DNA from: Tyto alba
Taxonomy: Eukaryota; Chordata; Aves; Strigiformes; Tytonidae
Assembly (NCBI RefSeq): GCF_018691265.1
Contig: NW_024881313.1
Span: forward strand, 6,043,501 to 6,107,500
Length of the DNA: 64,000 nucleotides
Reading direction: 5' to 3'
The translations under genes and the position numbers were made by a program. This document shows positions 1-10,686 of the stretch, piece after piece (position 1 is the stretch's first letter; every line of letters begins with the position of its first letter). The notes under the pieces were generated by a model, which was given only the letters and a program-made list of their open reading frames with translations, did no database searches and had not been told where the DNA came from.

Positions 1-565
1 AAGAAGAGATTTTTGTCCTGATTTTTGTAATAAGTCTTTTTAGGTTGGGGGTGAAGGGGTGTAGTTCTTTGCTGCACCTGATGAAATATGAGGACAGTAA
101 CGATTTAGCATCACAATAGGAACTTTTAATTCTGTGTGCGGGCTTACACCATTGACTTTGTAATTCCTGTTAACCCACAGATGAAGAAGTCAGGTCATGA
201 GCAGAACTCTTAATTCTGCCTTGTAAATGAACGTTCTCTGGAGACGAACTTTCAAGTGAGAAACTTAATATATGCTTAGTTCAGTTAGCATTAAAATACT
301 GACTTCTAAAATATTAAAAGTACTGAACACCGAATGGTGATCGTGGGTAGCTGTTCTTCTTTCTTAGAATTTTCACTGATGCTTCATTGGTCCGTTAGGG
401 AAAGATAATCAGATGTGTTCCAGCCTTGCATTATGACTTGTGCTGATGGAAATCAGGGTGTCAAGATAAATGAGCTGATGAAACACATAGCAAAAATGTT
501 AACTGTTTTTACTGGCATTTGTGTAGAAATAATTTGGTTTACTTTTTACCGCTTTCTTGGGAAAG
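1..565 (+). other. GSDME intron (5' edge), upstream exon not found
   Basis: This stretch is AT-rich. I searched it for another gasdermin exon and found none I could support. The open frame from 415 to 565 continues into the recognised exon, but its residues (for example FTGICVEIIWFTFYRF) look like intron read-through. The tgtgttccag at 415-424 is an acceptor-like sequence. Confidence 0.6.
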
Positions 566-693
566 ATCTGTCACGGTTGAAGATGCAGTTCCAGCCCTTT
601 GTGAAGCTGCCGGAGTATAAGCAAAGAACTTTATATAAAACACTTTGTGAACTTTTGCTCCGTGAAGAAATGGTAACTGCCCTGGAGGACGTG
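566..693 (+). CDS. GSDME: GSDME internal exon (first in window, start uncertain)
   Basis: The donor is clear: GAG GAC GTG then gtaaga at 694. The sequence matching the gasdermin E repressor domain begins at about QFQPFVKLPEY, and the exon ends in EEMVTALEDV. The reading frame is open upstream to 415, so the acceptor is ambiguous. I chose the AG at 564-565. An alternative AG lies at 423-424 (tgtgttccag), but the residues it would add look unlike a gasdermin. Confidence 0.75.
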
Positions 694-3612
694 GTAAGAT
701 GAAGAAACTTTTGCTTGCTTCCTAAAAGTAATTTCAGGACAGAGCTAGCTTTTTATTTATACTTGAACTTTTCTCTTTTCGTGACGTTTTACTGATTTTT
801 TTGCTTCCAGTTAGATGATATCTGCACAGGAGATAAGCCAGATCTGAAGGAGTTAAAACCTGCACAACTACGAGACCTCACTGATTTCTTGCAGCTCTTA
901 GGGTGCAGTTTAGAGAGCAAACTGTTGTTGCAGAAATATCAGCCTCCGGATGAAGAACTCTTCTCAGCTGCTCACCTCCTCATCAGTGCTATCTCTGGTA
1001 TGTCGTGAATGAAGAGAAGGGCCCCTTTATAAGATTTTCCTTTTAGAAGCTCCCTCTGTGTTAAAGAATTTATGGCTCTTTTTGAGCAGTTGGTGAGCTG
1101 AGTGAATATAACTTGTTCTGTTCCTTTTTATGGGTTTCATCTACCATGCTTCGCATTCCTGGCTGTGAATTAAATTCAGCCCTCAATCACTGACAGGTTT
1201 TGCTTGTAAAATATACGTTCCCCCAAGGTTGCTCAACTCTGCTTTCTGCTGAGTGTGGGCATTGCCAGTTTGGCAGGCTAATTTCTGTGCTTATTGGACA
1301 CCAGAGTTCTTCCCACCTGAATGCTGAGAATGACCAATTAGGTGGTGTCTTCAGTGTAACAGCATTTATTGTTGAGGTGCAAACTATATTTAGCAAAAAT
1401 GAATTTAACATAAAGACACTGCCAATAGAGGGTTGTTTTGCAGGTGCTGAAAAAGGAGATTAAGCATAAATGTCAAACAAATGCCATACTCAGGATCTAG
1501 TTGGCACCACAGTGTTAATTAAACGCTACCTGCAAATTCCAAGAGAGACTCCTTCCTGGCTTTCCCTCCTCTCTCTCGTATAGAAGAATTTCCTGACGTT
1601 AAGATAACGAAGGGAGGTTCGGTGTGGTATTAGTTAGCTGTGGCACTGTGCAGCAAAATGTCACCGTGCATCCGTATAAGCACAGTACCCGGGTAGGAAA
1701 AGCTTAACTCATTTGTGGAGACAGAAAAGCAACAGAAAACAGAAACCTGCTGATGTGGTAACACCTCTCAGATGCTGTTAACAGCAGGGCCCAGGTCGCT
1801 GAGCGTGTTGTGTTATCCCTTGGCTTGGGACATGTCTGCCGCCACTGTCCAGGCGTAAGTGTAGCTGGATCAAGAGGCAGAAGCTGGTTTGTGCCTGTTG
1901 CTTCCGTTAGGAATTACGCCCTTGGGTTACAGAGTCAAAGGGCTCCACAGGGATCGTTTAGTCCGTATCCCTGCCCCAGGGCAGCCTCAGCTATGTCTTT
2001 CCTCTCAAATGGCTCAAAGTGTGGTTTGGCGGAAGTCGGCATCTCTCACAGATGTTGAGAGCAGAAGGTCTTTGTTTATTTGAGGCCTAAATCATCCATC
2101 CGGCCTGGAGACTCGGCGTGAAACACTGGCGAGGTCCTTGAGGAGAAGAGAATGGGGGGGGGGAGGAAATCCCCTTTCCTGTGAGCTGCCTTTGTTCAAG
2201 GGCAGGGATATCCGCGTGGGGCCTGCACCCATTCCCTGTCCCATGTCATTCCGGGCTCTGGGAAGCAGGCAGGAAAGGGCTGGATCAGCCTCTTCCAAAC
2301 ATCCAGCAGAGCACTTGTGACAGCTGTCCTCAGGATTGAATCGCTCTGGTCTCCAGCATCCATTTCACAAGGTGCTGCACCTGCAGATGGGACTCAGAAA
2401 TGCAGCTTGTCTGTCTTTAGTCAGCAGGAGAACCCCGGAGCAGAGCCCCTTTCCAGCAGGCAGCCTCCTGCAGTGTTCACTGGAAACGATTTTTTTTTCC
2501 TTCTCACTTTTCCTTCACAGAGCTGTCTGATTACACTCTTGGCCTGCTGCGTGCCTGCTGTGATCTTCAGGTTGTTCCAGCATTGTGTTGTTTGGTGAGT
2601 AATCAAAATGGGACTGTGTAGCACGTGGGCCCCAGCAGCACTAATGGCTGTGCCCTCTGCCTTGTGTTGCTCACCCAATAAAGCAGATGTCAAGCTCCAG
2701 TGTTGAATTTCAGCTGTAGGCATTGCTTGGGCAGGGTCAAGTGATGCAGGTAATGTGCTGCAGGTCGATCCCTAAGGTCTGAAACATTTCTGTATTGGGG
2801 AAATTTCATGGGCTGTGAGCAGCAGAAGTTTTGTACGCTAAGCTCAAATTTGAATTTACTAATAGTCTCACTAGCCCGTTTTAAAGGCTCAGTGATCACT
2901 TGCCCTTGGGAAACAGAAATTTCACTCTGATGGCGGCAGTGCTTGGGCCTTGGCAAATTTAGGAGTTCATTCACTGCAACTGCTGAAGGAGTGGGGCAGG
3001 GCTTTTTTAAAGCTCTTTAAGCTCACTGGCAAAAATAGTAGCAACCTTTATGTAGTGGCAAGGAGAGTGCTGCTGCTTGCTCAGAGCAAGAGTGAGAGTT
3101 AAGTGTGATCTGCAGTGAGAGAAGTCGGAGCAGGGGAAAGGACGTGGCAGGAGGAGCTGTCTCTCCTTCAGGGGTGCCACGGAGCTTTGGTTCTGGATGA
3201 GCACGTCGTACTCGTCAAGGCTGATAGTAAAGGGAATCTTACCCTTTTGCCACTGCCTTGTGAGCTCTCCCGTGGTTTTGTAAGGAGCTGAGCTACGCGG
3301 TGGCAGGAACAGCGCCGCTTGGAAAACCTTTTTAATGACTCTGTCTTTTGCTCTCTCTCGTGAACACAGCCCCACGTGGCTTCAGCCGATGGCACTGTGG
3401 CGCTCAGCAGTCCTTTGGTGGCTGCCCTCACTGACAGAAGAAGATTTGATGTCGTCCAAAGGCTGTTTGCTTCATCAAACATTAATTTGGAACTGACAGG
3501 GTCTTCTGTAAAAGCTGTAACTATGAAAGAACCTACATTCTTCCCACTTGTTCTTTATGTTGCACTGTATGGATTGTACGCCTTGGGTGGGAGTGGGCAG
3601 GAGCTTTGCTGA
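566..3612 (+). CDS. GSDME: Gasdermin E, C-terminal part (last four exons; 5' part outside window)
   Basis: Gasdermin E is a cytosolic executioner of pyroptosis and secondary necrosis. In the known family, caspase-3 cuts the linker and frees an N-terminal pore-forming domain from the C-terminal repressor. Only the repressor half is here, about 210 residues from four exons (about 566-693, 811-997, 2521-2594, 3370-3612). Recognition rests on the whole C-terminal series: FQPFVKLPEY, LQLLGCSLES, a CCDLQ segment, FDVVQRLFAS, SSVKAVTMKE and a final LYALGG. These align with human GSDME in order and spacing. The linker with the caspase site is not in the window. The C-terminus ends GGSGQELC rather than the human GREHS. 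The gene converges on PALS2, as in human. GSDMA, GSDMB and pejvakin fit less well. Identity is confident; the first exon's start is not. Confidence 0.93.
811..997 (+). CDS. GSDME: GSDME internal exon
   Basis: The acceptor is ttgcttccag at 801-810 and the donor is gtatgt at 998. The 187 bases give 62 codons plus one base. They contain ELKPAQLRDLTDFLQLLGCSL and LFSAAHLLISAIS, matching helices of the gasdermin E C-terminal domain. The human equivalent of the first stretch is ELKPRQQQDLVAFLQLVGCSL, quoted from memory. The split codon completes as Glu with the next exon. Confidence 0.93.
998..2520 (+). other. GSDME: GSDME intron
   Basis: This intron is bounded by gtatgt and tccttcacag. Inside, the only structure I see is a run of ten G at 2154-2163. 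Several short open frames lack family resemblance and look like chance. No CR1 fragment was recognised. Confidence 0.85.
2521..2594 (+). CDS. GSDME: GSDME internal exon with conserved Cys-Cys pair
   Basis: This 74-base exon is preceded by ttccttcacag and followed by gtgagt. Its first two bases complete the split Glu codon, and 24 codons follow. The TGC TGT codons at 2556-2561 encode a Cys-Cys pair in ACCDLQ. It aligns with human Cys407-Cys408, which have been reported as palmitoylated. The next residues, VVPALCCL, match the human IIPTLCHL helix. Confidence 0.93.
2595..3369 (+). other. GSDME: GSDME last intron
   Basis: The intron runs from gtgagt to gtgaacacag. Its 3' part has no repeat that I recognise. 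An AATAAA at about 2676-2681 lies here but is intronic, so it would matter only for premature polyadenylation. Confidence 0.85.
3370..3612 (+). CDS. GSDME: GSDME terminal coding exon
   Basis: The acceptor cag ends at 3369. Eighty codons and a TGA stop (3610-3612) follow. The residues DRRRFDVVQRLFASSNINLE and the following SSVKAVTMKEPTFFPL are the most diagnostic gasdermin E block in the window. The last residues, GGSGQELC, extend slightly past the human terminus. Confidence 0.95.
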   Translation, partial: PHVASADGTVALSSPLVAALTDRRRFDVVQRLFASSNINLELTGSSVKAVTMKEPTFFPLVLYVALYGLYALGGSGQELC

Positions 3613-4186
3613 GTATCCAGCTCCTACCCTAGCCCGTTCTTTTTTCTGTAGCTCTGCAGTGTAGTGTTGGTGTGCTGGAGCTAGCGGTGCAGCCGCTCGG
3701 GTGAGTGCTTAGGGCAGCCAGGGGCTGTGGAGTCAGGGAGGACTCGGCGTGCCTGGGGTGACAAGGGCTCTGCCGCCGGCGTGGCGCCGCTCTGCAGCGT
3801 CCCCGAGGGGTGCGCGCACGTCTGGAGCGGAAAATACATAAATAAGGGATGAGGGGAGGAGTTAAGAGAAGCCTGGGGCAGAAATGGAACGTAGCTGTTC
3901 TGGTAGTTGTCAGATCTGCAGGGCAGTAGGAGCCTGATTGCTTGCATTAACATGCGTGGGAGAAAACTGGAAAGTACAAATTGCTTTTTGTGAGCAAGTG
4001 AGGGAGCAGGCTGTGGAAATCCAGGGTTCTGCAAGGCAGTAAGTGTTTTGCTCGTTTAAGACTTGCTGTGCAGAATGCCTTCTCTCTGGAGCAGGTGAAA
4101 TGGAGGGCTCTTAAAGAGGTGCTTGATTAGGTTTTCATTTATTAAGTGTAGTTTGGCTTTAAGGGTGTGAACTGCATGCTGCAGGA

Positions 4187-4192
4187 AATAAA
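4187..4192 (+). terminator. GSDME: Candidate GSDME polyadenylation signal
   Basis: An AATAAA runs directly into a genomic A tract of about 18 bases, 575 bases after the stop. It is the first exact AATAAA that I found downstream on this strand. The A tract makes internal oligo-dT priming a possible source of false support. A longer 3' UTR cannot be excluded. Confidence 0.4.
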
Positions 4193-5375
4193 AAAAAAAA
4201 AAAAAACACCCTCTTTTTCGAAGACTAAGACCAGCTTGGGAGTTTATGCCTCTCTACAGCATTGCTGTTTTCTACTAAGTTTTCACTCACCTTAGCAAGT
4301 TTCAGCTGTTTAAATTGCATTCTGAGAACTTCCTCTTTGAGATACCGTGATCCTGCTTGGTGTGTGCAGGTGAAACGCCCCTGCTGCACTCCGCCTCAAG
4401 GATCCTTTTACCCATGTGACACTTCAGGTGCAGATATTTTGCTCGTTTCTTTGACGAGCAGCAAAATGTCAGTAAAGCACTTTCTGCTTTGAACCATTCT
4501 GCCTTTTTTTCATCATAACCTTTTGTAATCATGTGGTTGGGACAGAAATGCAGCAGAGATCACCGTAAATCCGGGCTTGGGGAGGTGATGTTGCAGGTCA
4601 GCGCTTTCAGAGGGGGTTGTGAGGTGGCTGAGAGACAAACAAGCAGGTGCCTGTGCGGGGGGTGACCAGTAACCAGGCCCTGCAGCTCAGCTGGGCGGGG
4701 AGGAGACCTGGGTTCAGTTTTCTGCTCTGTTCCCACACGGGCTTGAGCAGATGGTTGTCTAAGAGCTCTTTAAAAAACTCCCGTCAGTTCAACTTCCCCT
4801 GGGACTTGGCAAAAAAAGCACCGCGGTACCTTCCCGTAGGCCGAGAGCGCAGGATGACGGCCTTGCACGCTGAGCTGTCGGTGTTTCTGCGGCTCAGCTG
4901 GTAAATGAAGCCGCTGGAGCTGCCCGAGCCTTGCCCTGGGGTGTGTGGAAACCTTCTTCAGGAGGAAGGAGGCGCGTTCCTCCGCTTCTGGGAGCGGCGG
5001 GTGTTTGGAGATGGGAAAGTCGCCTTTTGCCACTCACTACTCAGAAGTTGCCTCTGTACCCCATTAGTTTCTCAAACCTTTCTATTAAATGTTACGCCTG
5101 ACTTCTAACCTCATGCATGTAATTTCCAGTGTTCTCCGCGGGATTCCAGCCATGCCCTTGGCCCTGAATGCTGGGGCACGCAGGTGGATGTGTGGACACC
5201 CACGCTGTGCCGCCCTCCACCTGCTCTGATCTTCCGGACGGAGTTTTGGCATCTTAACGTGCGCCGTATTGCGTAACTGCTGCCAGGGTGGGCTGCGTCC
5301 TACATGTAGAGAGGGGATTTGTTTAAAGAGGGGGAAGATCAAAACAGACGCTAGGTGTTCTGTAGAAACCTTATT

Positions 5376-5399
5376 AAAAAAAAAAAAAAAAAAAAAAAA
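5376..5399. repeat. A24 homopolymer
   Basis: A plain A run in intergenic DNA, following ccttatt. No LINE or SINE body was recognised upstream. Confidence 0.95.
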
Positions 5400-5499
5400 G
5401 CAGAATGTTTTCTTCGCTTCCTGCTGTTTGGCTTTCAGGTGTAGGTTAGTCTTTTGTTTCAGTTGACCTGTCGAGTGGATTTCAGGCTGAGGGCCATAC

Positions 5500-6260
5500 G
5501 GCTTGCTGACAAGGTGGGGGCGGCCGCGGGGCTGGCGGCGTGGACGGCACTTGGGGAGAGCTGGATGTTCATCCGCCATCTCTTGGGTAAAACAGCGATT
5601 CCCTGCGGCAGGCTGGCCCCGAGCAGAAAAGCGCTTTTTTTCAAGGTTAGAAAAAAAAAAAAAGCAGAGAAAGCAGAGTGGGGAACTTCAGAGAAGGTTG
5701 GAGCCCGTCTCCTAACAGGTTTGATTTCGCAATGAAAACGGTGTTTCCCTTTGCCTGCGCTTGCTGGAGGAAGCGGGGAGAGACCACGCTTGTGCGATTG
5801 AGAATCGGGTCAGGAGGAGGGAAGATGAGGGCAGCAGCCTCTTGTGCGGTGTCTCCAGCCGTCGGCAGGCTCGGCCCCGCGCCGGCACCAGCGCTCGCCT
5901 CGTAGAGGCTGCAGACCCGAGGCCCCGGGGGCTTCCGTGCCTCCCCCCCCCCCCCCGGAATTACAGTGCAGGCCCAGGAGGATGAGGAGGATGAGGCCCG
6001 TCACCCTGCAGCGCTCTGAAAATAAGGAGCCCCAAATCCGGCAATGACAGTTGTGGGATGGGGGAAGAGGCCCCCGGAGCTCAAAGGAACGCCGAGCTGA
6101 GCCAGGGCGACTGCAAAGCTGCTCTCCTCAACTCGGAGCGCGAAGGGAGACCCACACCCGGTAGGCCCGCAGCGCTTCGGAGCGGGGCGGCGGCGGGGGG
6201 TGCCCGGGCCAAGGAGGCAGGGGTGGAGGCGGTTTTCAGCGGTGGAGGATTAGGCGAAGA
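5500..6260. promoter_or_regulatory. GC/CpG-rich patch between two convergent gene ends
   Basis: By eye, CpG is frequent here: GCGGCCGCGG near 5520, CGGAGCGGGGCGGCGGCGGG near 6178, and others. The surroundings are mostly CpG-poor. A C14 run lies at 5943-5956. It is not at the start of either coding gene. It could be an orphan CpG island, perhaps for a noncoding transcript, or simply GC-rich intergenic DNA. No counts were computed. Confidence 0.4.
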
Positions 6261-6368
6261 CAAAAGGCGCGCGTGCACAGGTTGCTGCTTTGGCTAAAGC
6301 TCCATCCGACCAACAAAACCGGGGAAAAAAAGCTTAATTCCTCTTTTTTTTTTTTTTAATATTAAATC

Positions 6369-6374
6369 TTTATT
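6369..6374 (-). terminator. PALS2: Candidate distal PALS2 polyadenylation signal
   Basis: TTTATT on the + strand reads AATAAA on the gene strand. About 10-25 bases downstream on the gene strand lies a genomic A tract (+ strand T run, 6344-6358). Cleavage near there would fit the usual spacing. Confidence 0.45.
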
Positions 6375-6773
6375 ATATACAAAAATATTCTGTTGGGAAT
6401 CAGGAGAATTTCACAATTTGTACATCAACATTGTTATGTTTGGCTGTGTTTACTGTGAAAATACTAGCTGCTAAAAAGACAAGGGGGGGTTTAGAAAACG
6501 AGTCACAATTTGAAAATGTCCTAGGGATTGGCTGACTTTCTAAGCACGAAGTCAGAACGCTAACGCATCCCCTCTCCTGGGCCTGCTCTACGGTGTTGTT
6601 GTCAAACCACAATTAGGTACTAAATCCTCTTCAGGCTTACATTGGCAAGTTTAGCTAATAGTTACGATTTTTTTTTTTTGTACAATGTTTTCAGCCAGAG
6701 TATATTTTCTTTACAGGGGAGCAGTTTTTAAAGTTTTTACAAATGCCGAATCCAGTTTAATATGCTGTAGAAC

Positions 6774-6806
6774 TAACAAAACAAAACAAAACAAACAAAA
6801 CAACGT
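6774..6806. repeat. (CAAAA)n-like simple repeat
   Basis: Short run of aacaaaacaaaacaaaac with drift to caaacaaaac, in the probable PALS2 3' UTR. On the transcript it reads G/U-rich (TTTTG). Confidence 0.9.
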
Positions 6807-7563
6807 GAGAACTTCCAACAGGCAAAAACAGTTGTGAGGAGAAGCAAGGTAGGGAAATGCAAAGTGACAGACCTCTAATACACGTCTAAATCCAAACACT
6901 TAAGCAGGATTTTACAGTTCTTAACCCGGTTTGGGGGGGGAGAGCAGCAAACTTTTCTCATATTTTAAAGCCTAAGGAAGCGATCGCCCTTCTTACAGAG
7001 GCAATAGATGAGGAGGGCGTGAGGGAGGGGAAGGAATGCTCAATGTGCATTTTCAGAGGGGAGAAAATACATTTCAACAGTTATCTCCATACGTAACGTG
7101 TGCGGAGACCTACACCGACAAAAGTCAAAAAAATACATTTTTTTTTTTGCAGTCAACAATTTTGCTGCCACCCCCAGAACTGCCCAGAGCCGGGCCCTTC
7201 CCTCTGCTCTACACGAGGGACCGTGTAAGAGGTCGAGTAACTGAGAAGTTGCTTGGGGTTTTGGAAAAGGTTTTACTGGATTCTAGGTGAACGTTGGCTA
7301 CTTCCAGAGTGATTCCTGGCTCACTGCGAGGCCAGCCAGCCGTGCGTGGACAGGCACTGGCGTGGAGCTGAGGACGTGAAAAGGATAAAGGGGAGAAAGT
7401 GTTTCCAGGGCTGCTGCAGCGCTGTGAGGGTGTGAGCCTGGCAGGCGGGTCAGTAAGTGCCCCCCCGCCAAGCCCTGCCTTGGCGTCCAAAGGAACTCCA
7501 TACCCCACGCCGAGAAAGGGCTGAAAATACTGAGAACAAAATTCACATTTACTTCAAGTGTAA

Positions 7564-7569
7564 TTTATT
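7564..7569 (-). terminator. PALS2: Alternative PALS2 polyadenylation hexamer
   Basis: An exact AATAAA on the gene strand, in the context ctagAATAAAttac. Another lies at 7813-7818 (AATAAAAC). Either could give a shorter 3' UTR. Only the hexamers support this. Confidence 0.25.
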
Positions 7570-7817
7570 CTAGAAAATATAAACCTTGCTGGGAAAAAAA
7601 AAAAAAATCTGGTTTTAAACTGCTTAACTGCCTGCCCCAAGCTGGAGTGTGTTTGCAAGCCTGTGCAGGTGCCTTCTGGCTGCAGCGCCAGCATATCAGC
7701 CGAAAATTCAGCAGTTTAAAAGGTGACAGTTTGTGGAACAGCATCCCACCACGGGGAGTTCAGGTAAATCAGCAAATACTGTCTGAAGCGTTTGCGGTAC
7801 TTACGTTCAAGTTTTAT

Positions 7818-7840
7818 TTACGTGTGTGTGTGTGTGTGTG
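7818..7840. repeat. (TG)n dinucleotide microsatellite
   Basis: About ten TG units within the probable PALS2 3' UTR, followed directly by cacaca. On the transcript it reads CA repeats. Confidence 0.95.
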
Positions 7841-10680
7841 CACACAAGCTCACTTAACACATTTTGGAAGCCAAAGCTGCCTCTGAAAATTACAAGTTTT
7901 CTCAATCTAATTTTTGTTTTGCTTTGCTTTTTTTTAAATATCTGTCTTGGGACTAAAACCAGTAAGTTATCCCAGTCTTATAAACATCTGTATTTACTGA
8001 CCACTAGTTCTTCCACAAGACACAAGTTGAGGATCCCAGACGGTTCCCCTCAGTGAGCTTGTTCAACGTACATGAAGGCGAAGAAGGGTAGGCCAAAAAA
8101 AAGAAATGCAGAGATGGGGAAAAAAAAAATAAAAAAAATCAGGCGAGGACTTGGCTTCACCACCTTCAGTAACCAGGGAAAGAGAATGGGAGCCCCTTTA
8201 AGGACAGCAATCCTTTCAACAGCCAGAGAGGCTTTGTGTGGAGGGGGTTAAGGCGAGAGGCGAGGAGGCTGCTACTGTATGGGGCCGTTACTGCCCAGAC
8301 AGGGATCAACTGATCTCCCTGCTTTTGCAGAAGTCGTTTGGCAACAACAAGGGTACTTTAACTCTTCAGACTGTGGGTGCGGGGAGAACCCCCCTGTGCG
8401 AAGCCCGGCAGCTGCAGCAGCCCCCCCGCGTCTGTGGTTTGTCTTACAGCTGCACCAGCGGGGCGCAAGGAGCGGCGGGGAACCGAGGGCAGAACAGCCC
8501 CTGCCTCTGCGCCCAGCCCGGGGGAAGCAGCGAGGCAGGGCGAGCCCGGGGGCAAAGCGAGGGGTAGGCAGAGAGGAAGGTTGAACTGGTTTGGAGTCAC
8601 AGTAACGGCTCCTACCTAAAGACAGGCACTGGCCCGCGTCGCCGTGCTCTGCCCGACCCTTCGCCACGGGGCCTTAAGCACAGCAGAGGTGCAGGCGTGG
8701 CTCTAAAGGGGACCCAGCCAAAGAGCAAAAAAGTTCCCTATTTCTTATTTGAATCACCCTCTCCAAAGCAGAACGAAACCCCCATGACTTCCTGAGTGCT
8801 GAGCTGCAGGCGGTTTGTACAGCAAGTGATTTAGGTATGATCTTAGAAGACGCCATGAGTTAGAGTTGTACAGAGGATGGGGGAAAGGAAGGATCACGTT
8901 TTGAGTCTACCCAAGGTGTGACAGTTTATGTAACAAACACAAATTCAGAAGCGACGAGCTGCTCTGCCGTCCAGCTCCACAGAGCTCTGCCCCGACCAAG
9001 CTGATCCCAGCACGCGGCACAAGTTCAGGATCCTGCACTGGTTATAAATTTTGATTTCCCTTGCCTGCGTCGGTCTGTGACTCCGCTCCAGTTTTACCTT
9101 CATTTTACATTTGCAGAACATTTTGAAAGACCCTTCTAAATCTTCGCGAGATGACGTAGCCCGTTACTATCCCGCAAAACTCTAGCTGACTGCATCTCCT
9201 CACGTGATGCAGAACACCAAGTAAACCCGCTGGTGTAACACGTGGAGCCAGGAAGGTAATCACTTGGGTGTGCGTGCACCAAAGTATTTACATTAAAGTT
9301 GAGACTGGTGCACACTTAAGGGAATTTTTGGTGCATTTAAGGAAATAACTGAGGGCTATCTTGGCATCCTGACTGTACTGTTACGTGTAACTTCTCATTC
9401 ACAGGGCAACTACAGTATTTCTTCTATAAGTCTCTATATGTACAGAATTTTACAGCACCTCATGCACTGTCCAAAACAGATAGAAATTACAGATAAATAT
9501 AGAATTTTTAGATTGAAATATCTGTATATTTAGAAAAATATACATTAGTAAACACAAGAAACCAGGTAGAGAAGTGTACCAGTTCTAAAGTCTCACATGC
9601 AGGTACATTTCTGGATTAAGTCATGGTAACTTAGTAATGTGATAGCAGACGTGAGCATTTTTTTTTTTTTACCATCCACATACATACGTAAACACAGACA
9701 ACTATTTGATAATTTACTTTTCTAAACTACTTAAATATTTATCTTGTGATAGATACACCACTTAAACATTTAGCAGCATCTTCACCTCGCTCAGACACAC
9801 CTATTGTTATTATTAACAGTGTAAAAAGGTTTCCTCTTAGTGTCTGGAAAATGATTTCGTACAGAATGAGATACATGAAATCCTTGTTACGTTAACTCCT
9901 CCAAAACACTTCCAACAGCTGTTGTATGAAATGCTTTCACTTGCTCAAAACCAGCCTTTCCTCGTGTCTTTATCCCCTAATTGCACGAGGTACAGGTCTC
10001 TGGCACCTGACCCCGCCAGGCACAGACTCTCACCGCTGTGTCTATGGCTGAAATGGCACCGGCCTTCTAAGAACCTCCAAGAATGCTCTTCGTTAAAAAA
10101 AGTAACTGGCATTCTAGTCCTCCTACCAGGTAGTGACAAACTAAGCAGAATATCTGATTTTGCTAAAAAAAAACAAACAAACCAAAACCCACCACCACAA
10201 AAAAAAAAAAACAAGACAAACCACAACGAACCTCTCTCCCCTCCCAAGATTACATACTTGCCAATTTGAACTCCCAATTTTCAAGCTTTAACCGACAGCC
10301 CCAAGGACTGTGGTGCTGAGGTGTTCCCCCCCCTTACAACCCGCACACTGACAGCCAATTAAAACCCGCAGACACTTTGCTACAATGTTCGTGCGCGACC
10401 TAAGGAAGCCACCTTCTCATTGCTTCAGAATTGCCTTTTTCCTTAGCATCTACACTGCCGCCACCCCAGGGCCAGGCCCCGGCCCCGCTGTGCTCACCGC
10501 TTGATTTAAAACCACTGTGCGAACCCGCAGCAAGAGCTAGAGCTTCAGGCTCTAGCAGCCACACGGCTATTTGGAAACCGCTGACCGAGGAGGCTCTTCT
10601 GACACTATTCTCCCTTGGGATGGCAACAGAGGAGCGGAGAGGTTTTCCTGACTAACCCTTGGTGCCCAGGTTTCACGTGT

Positions 10681-10686
10681 TTTATT
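10681..10686 (-). terminator. PALS2: Alternative PALS2 polyadenylation hexamer (proximal)
   Basis: An AATAAA on the gene strand about 2.35 kb past the stop codon. It could define a shorter mRNA isoform. No other evidence supports its use. Confidence 0.25.

Larger units (their letters stand above)
3613..6340. other. GSDME 3' UTR and intergenic space between convergent genes
   Basis: This holds the GSDME 3' UTR, then spacer up to the PALS2 3' end. It includes A tracts at 4190-4206 and 5376-5399. GC content rises from about 3700 onward and peaks near 5500-6260. Open frames on both strands here overlap, contain homopolymer-encoded Phe or Lys runs, and resemble no family. I saw no CR1. Confidence 0.7.

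Noticed and set aside
345..420. Possible additional regulatory or exon signal
   Set aside because: Only a weak acceptor-like pattern; nothing else supports it.
415..565. Open frame upstream of the first GSDME exon (starting MFQPCIMTCADG)
   Set aside because: It is in frame with the exon but its residues do not resemble gasdermin E; probably intron read-through. The acceptor at 423-424 was kept only as an alternative.
5085..5579. 164-codon antisense open frame in the intergenic region
   Set aside because: It spans an A24/T24 homopolymer giving a poly-Phe run, lies in GC-rich DNA where long chance frames are common, and resembles no family.
8272..8667. 131-codon antisense open frame and overlapping frames on + strand
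   Set aside because: GC-rich region with three overlapping frames on both strands, Arg/Ala/Gly-rich composition and no domain.
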